Below, piece by piece: positions 10,543-18,844 of a DNA stretch of 59,627 nucleotides. Location of the stretch: the NCBI RefSeq assembly GCF_001463885.1, contig NZ_BBWQ01000017.1, positions 1-59,627 on the forward strand, read 5' to 3'. Within the stretch, counting starts at the first letter, position 1. Each line of letters opens with the position of its first letter. Source of the stretch: Aureimonas altamirensis (GTDB lineage Bacteria; Pseudomonadota; Alphaproteobacteria; Rhizobiales; Rhizobiaceae). The translations under genes were made by a program, and so were the position numbers. The notes below the pieces were generated by a model that worked only from the letters and a program-made list of their open reading frames with translations, made no database searches and was not told the DNA's origin.

Positions 10543-11454
10543 TCAATACTCGATGGTGATCAGCACGATATCGGTATAGACCGCCGGCGGCGGCGTGGCC
10601 TGCTGTGGCACGCGCCCATAGATCGGCACGGTTTGGCCGGAGCCGGTTCCGGTCCCGGACAGAAGTGTGGCGCTGGTGTTGCCCCAGCCCTGGCTGCGCG
10701 CGGGATCGCGGTAGAGGCCGTATGTCACCTCCCTTCCGTTGGCGGCGCGCATGCGGCGCTGCGTCGGATCGGCCGCAGAGGATTGGCCACCGCCAAGCGT
10801 GATCCGGTAGGGCGTGCCCGGTGTGCATTGCACCGAAAGGTTGGTCGTCGCATCGATCGGCTGGCGGATCAGGCCCGTCGTTCCGAAGTTCAGCGATGCC
10901 GCGCCCACGGTACATTGGGACTCCACCACCGCGCGCACGCTGAAGGACGTTGTGGCGCGGGAGGTGAGCAGACCGCAGCTCAGCAATGCGGTCAAACCAT
11001 AATCCGCATAGGCATCCGCGCCTGTGAAATTCGCCGTGTAAAGGCCGGGCTGCGGTATGGACGCGCCGCGATACAATCTTGCATAGACCGGCGCGGAATA
11101 GTTCAGAAGGCTGATGGCAAGCGGCGGGCCGAGCGCCGGATTATCGCGTGAACCGTAGGGCACGGAATAGGCTGCATCGCGGAACAGGTCGAATTCCAGG
11201 AACGCGCCGTTCGGCCCGTTCAGCCTTCGCCGGGGCGACGACGCCGCGCCGCCGGATCCGAAGCCTATGCTGGGGCAGAAGACGCCGAGAAGGCCGCAAT
11301 TGACCGAGACCGTTCCGATGGCCGTGGCAGATGTCGTGCGCAGCGGATCTATCGAGCCGAAATCGATAGAAGAGACCGTCATGTCGCATCGAAGCTGCGC
11401 ACTGGCGGGGACCGACAGAAACAACAGGGCACAAAAGGCAAGGGCGATGCGCAT
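10543..11454 (-). CDS. Spore coat U-domain protein, probable pilus tip adhesin (CsuE-like)
   Basis: 303-residue secreted protein with a signal peptide (MRIALAFCALLFLSVPASA) and two tandem SCPU (spore coat U) domains, each beginning with a Cys-containing strand (RCDMTVSSIDFGS; ESQCTVGAASLNFGTTG) and ending in the conserved YT(D/G)...I(T)IEY pattern. Two-domain SCPU proteins are the tip adhesins of Csu-type pili. Its ATG overlaps the usher stop (TAATG), with an AGGAGG inside the usher's 3' end, so the two are translationally coupled. Last gene of the pilus operon. Confidence 0.82.
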   Translation of the reverse strand: MRIALAFCALLFLSVPASAQLRCDMTVSSIDFGSIDPLRTTSATAIGTVSVNCGLLGVFCPSIGFGSGGAASSPRRRLNGPNGAFLEFDLFRDAAYSVPYGSRDNPALGPPLAISLLNYSAPVYARLYRGASIPQPGLYTANFTGADAYADYGLTALLSCGLLTSRATTSFSVRAVVESQCTVGAASLNFGTTGLIRQPIDATTNLSVQCTPGTPYRITLGGGQSSAADPTQRRMRAANGREVTYGLYRDPARSQGWGNTSATLLSGTGTGSGQTVPIYGRVPQQATPPPAVYTDIVLITIEY

Positions 11455-13868
11455 TACCCATCCTCCTCAGTGAGTGGCTCGCATGAAATCCGTCCAAGGT
11501 TCACCTGCTCGCCCGGTCGCGGCGCGAAGACGAACCACGCGCGGCAGCGCCGCCCATCCGGAAACTCCAGCAGCGCCTCGTTGCGCGCCGACAACCCATC
11601 GACGAAGGCGCTGCCGTCGTAGCCGGCAAGGACGGCTTCCGGAGCATCGTTGACGGTCACGAGCGTTCCTACGGGGACAGGTTCGCTGATGCCGCCATCC
11701 ACATGGACGAACTCGACCAACGCAGACTGGGAGGCAAGCCGTGATCCGAAATCGATACGCACACCGCTGCCGCGCTTTGCCGACGCTTCCAGCCGCGTCG
11801 CCTCCACCACGGCGTCGATGGGCAGCATCATGGGGTCGATGGACACGGTATTGCGTTCGTTGGCGCGCATGTTCGGAAGGATAATCCTGCCGTTGCGCCC
11901 CGTGCGTCCGACCGGCCGGTTCTCATGGCTGACGGCGATGCCCGGCGCGCCCGCATCCACGACGGCAAAGGCATCGTCTATACGGTTGGTGAAATAGACC
12001 CCGCCATCGCTTGCAACGACCGCACCCTCTGCCTGCAGCGTGGCGTCGTAGCGGTCGTCGAACTGCGACAGCGAGGCAGACACGCGCGCCTGTGCGGCAC
12101 GGTAGCTGGCCGAAGCATCGCGCACGGTATGTCGACCTTCGCCCATCCGCAGCCGCCACCCGTAATCGCCCGTATCCCAGCTTTCGGGGCGCGCGGCATC
12201 GACGGTCGCGATGACGCCGTCCTCGGATGCGGACAGGCCGGTAGTGACGTTGACCCGGTCGCCGAGCGCGAAGGTCAGGCCCGCGAACAGACCGAAGGCG
12301 TCGTCGTTGACGGCCTTGAAGCCGGTTGCGAAAAGGTTCGCCTTGCCGAAAACCTGCCGCGAATAAGAGCCGCCGACGATTTCGGTTTCCTGCCCGTAAG
12401 CGGTCTCCAGCCGCGTATAGTTGAGGCTCAGAATGCTGTCGTCGAAGGGTGACGGAAAGGCGAGGGATAGCTGGTCGATGGCACGTGCCGGGCGCGACAG
12501 GCTTTCCGGAAAGATCAGATCGTCGACATAGTCCCATTCCGGGTCGGCCGTTACGGAAGCGATGTCGTCATAATCGCCGAAGCTGCGCTGGCTGCGGCCG
12601 GACAGGCGGACGGCGCCGATGTCGAACTCGAACCCGCCGGCCACCAGAAAGCCGGTATCTCCGCCGCTGTCGCTTGCCGCCCCGGCCAGAGAAACGACGC
12701 CGTATGAACCGGCAGCGGCAACCAGCCCGGCCCCGCCGTTTACCAGCCCGTCACCCCCTTCGACATGCGTCTCCACAGTCAGACCGTCGGTCAATCCGTA
12801 GCGCAGTGTCGCCGACCCCATGAAGCGGTCGTCGTAGTCGAAGGAGCGGATCGCGTAGAAGCGCCGGGCGAAGCCTGCTTCCAGCGCGTAATCGATCAGG
12901 CCTTCCGCCAGTAGCTGGGGAGAGGCGAAGAAAGCGGATTCGCTGACCACCTCTTGTCCCTGCACGTCGCGCACCACCAGCCGCGCGCTGCCCTGACCGG
13001 TGACGACGGGCAGATTGGTGATCTGGAAGGGACCGGCCGGGACCTCGCCGGAAAAGCGCCTCGCATTGTCCACGAAAAGATCCACCGTGGACGGCACAGC
13101 CGCGCTGCCGGAAATCGTCGGCACCGGAAAGGTCACGAGATCCGGCCGCAGGCTGAAATCGCGCTTCATCTGCACCCCTCCCAACCGGACGGGGCGCGTC
13201 CAGGAGAGGCCGCCGGTGATGATGTCACCGGCCGCATAGGTCCGCATCGTGCCTGGGTCGGTATAGCTCCACGTCGTGTCCAGCCGGCGCGTTCCGTAAA
13301 GGCCGTCGTTGGTCTGTGTGACCAGCCCGCCGGATACGATGCCGAGCGGGCCGAACACCCGCGGCTGGAACAGCCCCGACACGCCCTCGAAGGCGAACAT
13401 GTCGGATGGGCTGCCGCCACCGGCGCCGGCAAGGAGTGAATAATTGACCAGCGCGCCGAAGATCGGGTCGCCGGCCGGCGGTATCGATGCCTCCGCACTG
13501 GCCGCCCCGGACGCGTCGAGGTCGAAGGCGGCCCGGGCTTCGTCCACCGCCTCGAAATGAACGGACTGGCTCTCTTCATCGTAGCGATAGGAGACACCCC
13601 GAAGACCGGACAAGGCGACGAAGCCATCGGCGTCGGTTGAATAACCCTCGGTGGCAATGCCGACGCCTGCCAGTTCTTTGGCCTCGCCCAAAAGCGTCTT
13701 ATCGGCGCCTTCGCGGAAGGCGGCCACCAGGCCGGTGCCGACGCCGTTGACGAACACCTCCAGATAGAGATCGCGCGCGTGGGTTTCTGTCGGTACCGCA
13801 ACCGCAAAGGCTACGCATAGCAGCCATACGGCCACTCGCCTGATGGAAGCCCGGGACACAAACGCCAC
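11454..13868 (-). CDS. Csu-type fimbrial outer-membrane usher
   Basis: 804-residue outer-membrane usher that accepts chaperone-subunit complexes and threads the pilus through its pore. After a signal peptide ending ETHA there is an N-terminal periplasmic domain (RDLYLEVFVNGVGTG), a long barrel section with a plug region (about 250-330, VDLFVDNARRFSGEVPAGPF), and C-terminal domains containing GRTGRNGRIILPNMRANERN and DGRRCRAWFVF. The VPAGPFxIxNLP motif is typical of ushers. The apparent start is GTG at 13868 without a strong SD, 12 nt after the chaperone stop; coupling is likely. Confidence 0.88.
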   Translation of the reverse strand: MAFVSRASIRRVAVWLLCVAFAVAVPTETHARDLYLEVFVNGVGTGLVAAFREGADKTLLGEAKELAGVGIATEGYSTDADGFVALSGLRGVSYRYDEESQSVHFEAVDEARAAFDLDASGAASAEASIPPAGDPIFGALVNYSLLAGAGGGSPSDMFAFEGVSGLFQPRVFGPLGIVSGGLVTQTNDGLYGTRRLDTTWSYTDPGTMRTYAAGDIITGGLSWTRPVRLGGVQMKRDFSLRPDLVTFPVPTISGSAAVPSTVDLFVDNARRFSGEVPAGPFQITNLPVVTGQGSARLVVRDVQGQEVVSESAFFASPQLLAEGLIDYALEAGFARRFYAIRSFDYDDRFMGSATLRYGLTDGLTVETHVEGGDGLVNGGAGLVAAAGSYGVVSLAGAASDSGGDTGFLVAGGFEFDIGAVRLSGRSQRSFGDYDDIASVTADPEWDYVDDLIFPESLSRPARAIDQLSLAFPSPFDDSILSLNYTRLETAYGQETEIVGGSYSRQVFGKANLFATGFKAVNDDAFGLFAGLTFALGDRVNVTTGLSASEDGVIATVDAARPESWDTGDYGWRLRMGEGRHTVRDASASYRAAQARVSASLSQFDDRYDATLQAEGAVVASDGGVYFTNRIDDAFAVVDAGAPGIAVSHENRPVGRTGRNGRIILPNMRANERNTVSIDPMMLPIDAVVEATRLEASAKRGSGVRIDFGSRLASQSALVEFVHVDGGISEPVPVGTLVTVNDAPEAVLAGYDGSAFVDGLSARNEALLEFPDGRRCRAWFVFAPRPGEQVNLGRISCEPLTEEDG

Positions 13869-13880
13869 AGGCCGGCCCGT

Positions 13881-14306
13881 CTAATCGCTGAATGTCACGG
13901 GAATGGAGTGCCGCACCACCACGGCGACCGTTCCTGGTTTCATCCTGCGCCTGTCCGGCACCTCGTCCACGAGCAGGCGATAGGATTGCTGCCCGCCGGC
14001 GGTCGATCCGCCGACATGGACGATGCGGACGATGTTTTCCGCGCCCGGCCGCAATGTGGTCATGGGAGGGCTCGCCACCACATCGCGCGTCTCTTCCAGC
14101 CGGAACCCATCTCCCGCCGGGATCGAGCGGAACACGCGGACCTGCACCGTCACGGGCGTCTTCTCCTCGTTCCGCACGCGCAGCATGGAGGCCGTGTTGC
14201 CTGCCATCTCCACCTTGGTCGGCGAAACGCGGATGGAGCCTGCCTGGGCCGGAAGGGAAACCGACAGGGCGGCGGCCATCGCCGCAAGGGCAAACATGTT
14301 CGTCAT
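13881..14306 (-). CDS. Pilus periplasmic chaperone with only the N-terminal domain
   Basis: 141 residues, whereas chaperone-usher chaperones usually have about 230-250. A signal peptide ends PAQA; then comes SIRVSPTKVEMAGN and the immunoglobulin-like first domain, including VRIVHVGG and ending with the donor-strand-like VAVVVRHSIPVTF. The frame stops right there (TAG at 13883-13881) and the usher begins 12 nt later, so domain 2 is absent and not hidden in another frame. Start ATG 14306 follows GGGAGGAG; a GTG at 14315 is too close to that SD. In the known mechanism the first domain supplies the donor strand to subunits, so function may survive. Confidence 0.8.
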   Translation of the reverse strand: MTNMFALAAMAAALSVSLPAQAGSIRVSPTKVEMAGNTASMLRVRNEEKTPVTVQVRVFRSIPAGDGFRLEETRDVVASPPMTTLRPGAENIVRIVHVGGSTAGGQQSYRLLVDEVPDRRRMKPGTVAVVVRHSIPVTFSD

Positions 14307-14333
14307 CGGCGGCACTCCTCCCTCTGCGGTGCG

Positions 14334-14828
14334 TCAGTAGATGATCGTTGCGGTGACGACGTCGGTGTAGGTTCCGGCGGCAGGTGCGCTGGCCTGTGCC
14401 GGTACGCGCCCGTAAACGGGGATGCTGTCGACTGCGCCGGTGCCCGTTCCGGCCAGTGGAGAGCCCTCGACCGCATTGCCCCAGATCACCGAGCGTGCCG
14501 CATCGGTGTAGATGCCGTAGGGCACCGTTGCGCCGGCGTCCCCCGTCAGAAGGCGGGCGGCCGGCGTGGCGCCAGTGCCGGTGCCGGCATTCAGCTCTAT
14601 CGTGTACGGCGTTCCGGCGGTGCATTGCACGGTAAGGGTGGACTGGGCATCAACATTGCTGGTCAGGACACCGGAGGTCGGAAAGGCGAGCGTGCCGCCG
14701 CCGATGGTGCATTCCCCTTCGATGGTCAGAGAGACGTTCAGATTGGCCGTGCTGGTTTGCGCCCAGGCCGTCGAAGCCTGGATAACCACCAAACCGACGA
14801 GCGATATTACGACGCGCCTTGCCACCAT
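14334..14828 (-). CDS. Spore coat U-domain major pilin (CsuA/B-like)
   Basis: 164-residue secreted single-domain SCPU protein. A signal peptide ends STAWA; the mature part has GECTIGGGTLAFPTSGVL, VQCTAGTPYTIELNAG and a terminal YTDVVTATIIY, the conserved Cys pair and ending of Csu-type pilins. It is the first gene of the pilin-chaperone-usher-tip cluster, as expected for the most abundant subunit. GGAGG lies 7 nt before the ATG. Intergenic spacing to the chaperone is only 27 nt. Confidence 0.87.
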   Translation of the reverse strand: MVARRVVISLVGLVVIQASTAWAQTSTANLNVSLTIEGECTIGGGTLAFPTSGVLTSNVDAQSTLTVQCTAGTPYTIELNAGTGTGATPAARLLTGDAGATVPYGIYTDAARSVIWGNAVEGSPLAGTGTGAVDSIPVYGRVPAQASAPAAGTYTDVVTATIIY

Positions 14829-14966
14829 TCCATTGCCTCCGACCGTTTGCCGACTGCGCCACCGAATGGGGGCGTCAGCTAAAGCCTAGTGCGAAAGGGG
14901 TAGGTTTGGTGTGTCCGCCAAAGCACGGATTTCAGTGCGCGCCGTAATAGAGCATTGTAAAATAAT

Positions 14967-15647
14967 TTACAGAACTCGATTTGGTTCGGCGGTGCGGTAG
15001 CGAAGATCGGTGCCCAGCACGCAATGCGCGATGCTGCTTTCCAGTGGCTGCTCGTCCAGATCGAACAGCGTGCGCCGTATTTCGAGGACCGAGGCAGAGG
15101 GCTTCAGCGCAAACAGCTCGACCGCGTGCGTACACGGTTCCACCACAGCGGCATACTCCTGTTTCGTGACCGCAATGCGACCGTCGAACACGGCGTTGCT
15201 GGCCGACACGGCCAGATCTTCCAGGCTGGGCTGGTCTGCCGTGGCGGCAATCTCGGCGCATTCGATTGCGAAGGGGCGGCCGCGATAGAAGCGCACGCGG
15301 CCCACCCGCAGCTTCGATTGCGGCAGCGCTTCCACCGATCGGATCTCGATATCGCCCGCGACCGGCGCTCCATTCAGATCCACCACATTGGTCAGGACAG
15401 CCGCCCGGCGGGCCGTGTCCAGGCTAACGATTTTGCGGTGCCCGCGCACTCGCTCGATGATGTGGAGGCGTTCGAGGATATCGAAGGCGCGCCGGACCGT
15501 CGCGACGCTGACGCCGAATTCTTCGGCAATGAGCCCATCGGATTTCAGGAGGCGGCCACGCGGCCATCTGCCGTTGACGATGCGACTATGGAATTCCTGG
15601 CACAATTGGCGGTAGGGCGGAATGCGACCGGAGATTGGCGGGACCAT
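14967..15647 (-). CDS. GntR/HutC-family transcriptional regulator (UTRA domain)
   Basis: 226-residue regulator. The N-terminal winged helix (about 10-75) contains PPYRQLCQEFHSRIVNG and the recognition region IAEEFGVSVATVRRAFDILE; the C-terminal half, VGRVRFYRGRPFAIECAEI to DLRYRT, is a UTRA ligand-binding domain. ATG 15647 is chosen because it starts just before the GntR fold and has AAGG about 9 nt upstream; an ATG at 15710 would add 21 residues. It lies upstream of, and in the same orientation as, the pilus operon, separated by 138 bp, so local control of the pilus is plausible but unproven. The ligand is unknown. Confidence 0.82.
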   Translation of the reverse strand: MVPPISGRIPPYRQLCQEFHSRIVNGRWPRGRLLKSDGLIAEEFGVSVATVRRAFDILERLHIIERVRGHRKIVSLDTARRAAVLTNVVDLNGAPVAGDIEIRSVEALPQSKLRVGRVRFYRGRPFAIECAEIAATADQPSLEDLAVSASNAVFDGRIAVTKQEYAAVVEPCTHAVELFALKPSASVLEIRRTLFDLDEQPLESSIAHCVLGTDLRYRTAEPNRVL

Positions 15648-15744
15648 GTCGGGGCCTTCGAGAAAGTTGCACGAAGAACCATTAGGGTTGCCATACTTAA
15701 CGAATAGCAAGCCGCGTGAGGCCGTTACCGCGGTTCAAGCGCGG

Positions 15745-18735
15745 TTAAAATCTGTAGGCGACGTTGATTAGCCCGCCATGCACGCTTTCGCCGTCACCGA
15801 ACGCGCCCTGGTACGTCAGCCCGAATGCGAGTTGATTGGACAGGAACAGGCGCAGCCCGGCCTCGATGGAGACCGTATCCTCGGCCAGCCCCACGCCCTC
15901 AGTCGTAAACGGCAGCCCTCCGAGGAACGACAACCGCGTCTGCGGGGTCGTATCGCCGAAGGCATGGTTCCACGCCGCCCGGGCGTGGACTTCGCCGGGC
16001 AGGGCATAGCCGAGGGATATGGGCACGCCGGCACGCAGCCCGAGCGAGGTGAACGTAACCTGATCGCGCGATTTTTCCGCCGAAAGGGCGGCGTCGCCAC
16101 CACTTTCCGTGAACCGATCCGTCTCGACCATCACATGCGAAAGGCCGGCGAACGGCTCCAGGCGCCACCGTCCGGCCTGGACCAGATAGCTCGCCTCGAC
16201 GAAGGCGCTGGCGCTGCTGGCGTCGTAATCGGACGCAAGCGTTTCGGCAAAGAAGGGGAAGCTTACGCTCCTTGTCGCGTCGATCTGGTGCCAGCCATAG
16301 GAGACACCGGCGCTGAGGCCGACATTGCCGAAGGCGCCGCCGCCGTAAAGGCCGACCAGAAGGCTGTCGACGTCGGCGCTGGAGGCGCGTTGGTCCACAT
16401 CGACGGAGCCCTGGCCATAGGCTGCGGCAAAGCCGAGCCGGAACGTGTCGCCCACCGTTGCGTCGACACCGCCCATGACACCCGAAACGTCGCGCGTCGC
16501 CTCGGCCGCATTGCCGTCGCCATCCTGCGTGCCGCGTGCCCCGTAGGCACGCGCCCAACCGGCGGGACGCGAGACGAAGACGGCCTCCGGGCCCGGCTGG
16601 ACGATGGCCGGCGCGCGGCCCCGGTCCAGCATGGCGCGCTCGAGCTGCCTGCTGGTGGCGATCAGCGTGGAGCGCATCGAGGCGTGCATTTCGCCGGACA
16701 ACTGGTCGAAGGCGGCACGCGCATTGTCTGCATTGCCGGACAGGACAGCCCGCTGGGCAAGATTGGCGGGCGGAGCGCTGTCCAGGCCTGCACCCGCATT
16801 GCGCTGATTGAACGTCTCTCCGATATCGGCAAAGGCCACGTCGTTGCGCGACAGGCCCAGGGTGACCGCGCCCGGGCCATAGGCAAGCACGGGGGTAAGG
16901 AAGGCGTAATCCTCCACCACCTGGCCGAATGTTCCGGCAACGCCACCCTCTGCGGTCAGGATGGTGGCGGCGGCGCCCGGCACGTATAGCCCCGTCTGGG
17001 TGAGGGAAAGGGTTGCGCCGTCGATGGTGGCTACGCCCGTTGCGGCGATGGCATCGGTAGCGCCCCCGCCATTGTCGACGCGGTAGATGGAGCCGGCCGA
17101 AAGCCCGAGATTGCCGGCGATCGTCAGCGTGCCGATGCCCGGACCCGGTGAGACTGCGCCCCCGGGCTCAACGAAAGTCGGCCCCGCCGTGCCGGTGCCC
17201 GAAAGGGTTGCGCCCGCGCCGACGGCGAGCGGTGAGAGCGCCAGGGTACCATCCACCTGGAGCGTGCCGGCGCTGACGCGCGAGGCACCGAAGATGGAGC
17301 TGTCGCCGGACAGGCGGAACGTGCCGGCGCCGACCTTGTCGAAGCCACCGGCGCCGGTAAAGCTGCCGGAAAACTCGGTTGAGGTGTCGTTGCCACCGAG
17401 GGTCAGCGTATTGGCGGCAAGGTCGACCGTGCCGTTGCCGGCCAGGGAGCCGATCGTCTGGTCGAAGCCTGCGATATCGAAAAGAGCGCCGGACGCCACG
17501 GTGACGGCCGACACGGGCGCGAAGGCGCCTGCATTGGCCGCCTGCAACACGCCGGCGCTGACGATGGTTGCGCCTGTATAGCTGTTGGTGCCCTGAAGCC
17601 GCAGCGTGCCCGGCCCGACCTTCTGCAGCGAGGCGCCTGTACCCCCGGCGACACCGCCATCCGCAAGGCCGCCGACCGTGGTGTCGAGGCCGTTGCCGCC
17701 GACGGTCAGCCGGTTTGCACCCAGCAATACCTGCCCGGTTCCGAGCAGCGAGCCGACGCTGGTGCCGCCGTTGACCAGCCCGGAAATGTCGACGACTGCG
17801 CCATCGTCAAGCCGCATCTCGGCCAGTCCACCGGATGCATTGCCGGAAAAAATCGTGCGCCCGCCCGTCTGCGTCAGGATGATCGCGGTGCCGGCATCCG
17901 CGCTATCGACGAAATCGAGTGTGCCCGCATTGGCGATCTCGCCGCCGGCTGCCGAGGCCGAGCCCAGAAAGCGTACCGCGCCGCCCGCATTGTTGACGAT
18001 GGTGCCGTCGGAAAGGCTGGACTGGCCCCCGAAGGCGAGGGTGCCGCTGTTGCCGATATCGGCGCCGGCCGCCGTGGCGCTGTCGGTAAAGGTGACCGAT
18101 CCGCCGATATTGTTGGCGATGAAGCGCGTACCGGCCGAGCTTGCCCCCGAAAAGCTCACCGTTCCGCTGTTGGACAAGAGGTTGGAGCCGGCATCGGCAT
18201 TGGCGGAAAACTCGATGCGCCCGCTCTGATTGTTGGTGATGCTGGCGTTGCCGGCGCTGGCATTGCCCCGGAAGGCGGCAAACCCGCTGTTGCCGATCCG
18301 CGCGTTGCCGCCGGTGGCATCGCCATCGAAGGTCAGTTGGCCTGAACCGTTGTTGACGATGTCGGCGTCGGCGGCGCTTGCGGCACCGGCAAAGGCGGTT
18401 TCGCCATTGTTCGTCAGGCGGGCGGTGCCGGCGTTGCTGGCATCTAGAAAGCGCGCTGCGCCGCCGGAATTGGTGATGATGCCCGCATTGCCGGCCGTGG
18501 AGGAATCGCGAAACTCCACAGCCTGCCCGGTGTTCCGCGTGATGCTGTCCTCGCCGGCGCTCTGCGTGCCCGAATAGACGACGAGATCGCTGTCGGTGAT
18601 GGCGAACGGAGCGGCTCCGGCGTCTCCGGACATGTCGAACGGGGGCGCGGACTGGCCATAGGCCGGCAGGGCGACCAACATGGTGGTGCCAAGCAGGACG
18701 ACGCGATAGGCCCCGGTGCCGCCATGCCGAATCAT
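15745..18735 (-). CDS. Large autotransporter (type Va) with repeat-rich passenger
   Basis: 996-residue type V secretion protein. A signal peptide (MIRHGGTGAYRVVLLG to PAYGQ) leads into a beta-helical passenger made of degenerate repeats, an autotransporter-associated beta-strand section (GPGTLRLQGTNSYTGATIV; GAGTFRLSGDSSIFGAS), and a C-terminal barrel from about residue 725 to the last residue Phe (NVAYRF), the usual end of autotransporter barrels. The ATG at 18735 is preferred over an upstream frame that would run into the ABC transporter gene. The passenger is probably displayed or released at the cell surface; no protease or adhesin motif is recognised. Confidence 0.88.
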   Translation of the reverse strand: MIRHGGTGAYRVVLLGTTMLVALPAYGQSAPPFDMSGDAGAAPFAITDSDLVVYSGTQSAGEDSITRNTGQAVEFRDSSTAGNAGIITNSGGAARFLDASNAGTARLTNNGETAFAGAASAADADIVNNGSGQLTFDGDATGGNARIGNSGFAAFRGNASAGNASITNNQSGRIEFSANADAGSNLLSNSGTVSFSGASSAGTRFIANNIGGSVTFTDSATAAGADIGNSGTLAFGGQSSLSDGTIVNNAGGAVRFLGSASAAGGEIANAGTLDFVDSADAGTAIILTQTGGRTIFSGNASGGLAEMRLDDGAVVDISGLVNGGTSVGSLLGTGQVLLGANRLTVGGNGLDTTVGGLADGGVAGGTGASLQKVGPGTLRLQGTNSYTGATIVSAGVLQAANAGAFAPVSAVTVASGALFDIAGFDQTIGSLAGNGTVDLAANTLTLGGNDTSTEFSGSFTGAGGFDKVGAGTFRLSGDSSIFGASRVSAGTLQVDGTLALSPLAVGAGATLSGTGTAGPTFVEPGGAVSPGPGIGTLTIAGNLGLSAGSIYRVDNGGGATDAIAATGVATIDGATLSLTQTGLYVPGAAATILTAEGGVAGTFGQVVEDYAFLTPVLAYGPGAVTLGLSRNDVAFADIGETFNQRNAGAGLDSAPPANLAQRAVLSGNADNARAAFDQLSGEMHASMRSTLIATSRQLERAMLDRGRAPAIVQPGPEAVFVSRPAGWARAYGARGTQDGDGNAAEATRDVSGVMGGVDATVGDTFRLGFAAAYGQGSVDVDQRASSADVDSLLVGLYGGGAFGNVGLSAGVSYGWHQIDATRSVSFPFFAETLASDYDASSASAFVEASYLVQAGRWRLEPFAGLSHVMVETDRFTESGGDAALSAEKSRDQVTFTSLGLRAGVPISLGYALPGEVHARAAWNHAFGDTTPQTRLSFLGGLPFTTEGVGLAEDTVSIEAGLRLFLSNQLAFGLTYQGAFGDGESVHGGLINVAYRF
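17860..18560 (-). repeat. Tandem degenerate repeats in the autotransporter passenger
   Basis: About ten imperfect units of roughly 20-25 residues, each with the pattern of a hydrophobic strand, ASAGxAxI and NxxG (for example SAGNASITNNQSG, TGGNARIGNSG, SLSDGTIVNNAGG). They encode successive rungs of a beta-helix. Boundaries are approximate. Confidence 0.7.
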
Positions 18736-18844
18736 CAACGCCCCCGAGTAAACGCAACCACCGGTTTCAGTTAACCATGGCACTGCGGACCGTGGAATTG
18801 CGGCCCGGACGAATTCGGCGGTGCTGTTGCGGGTTGGCCGCTGC

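Noticed and set aside
13866-13895. Frameshift joining chaperone domain 2
   Set aside because: Only 12 nt separate the chaperone stop and the usher start, so no hidden domain-2 sequence exists.
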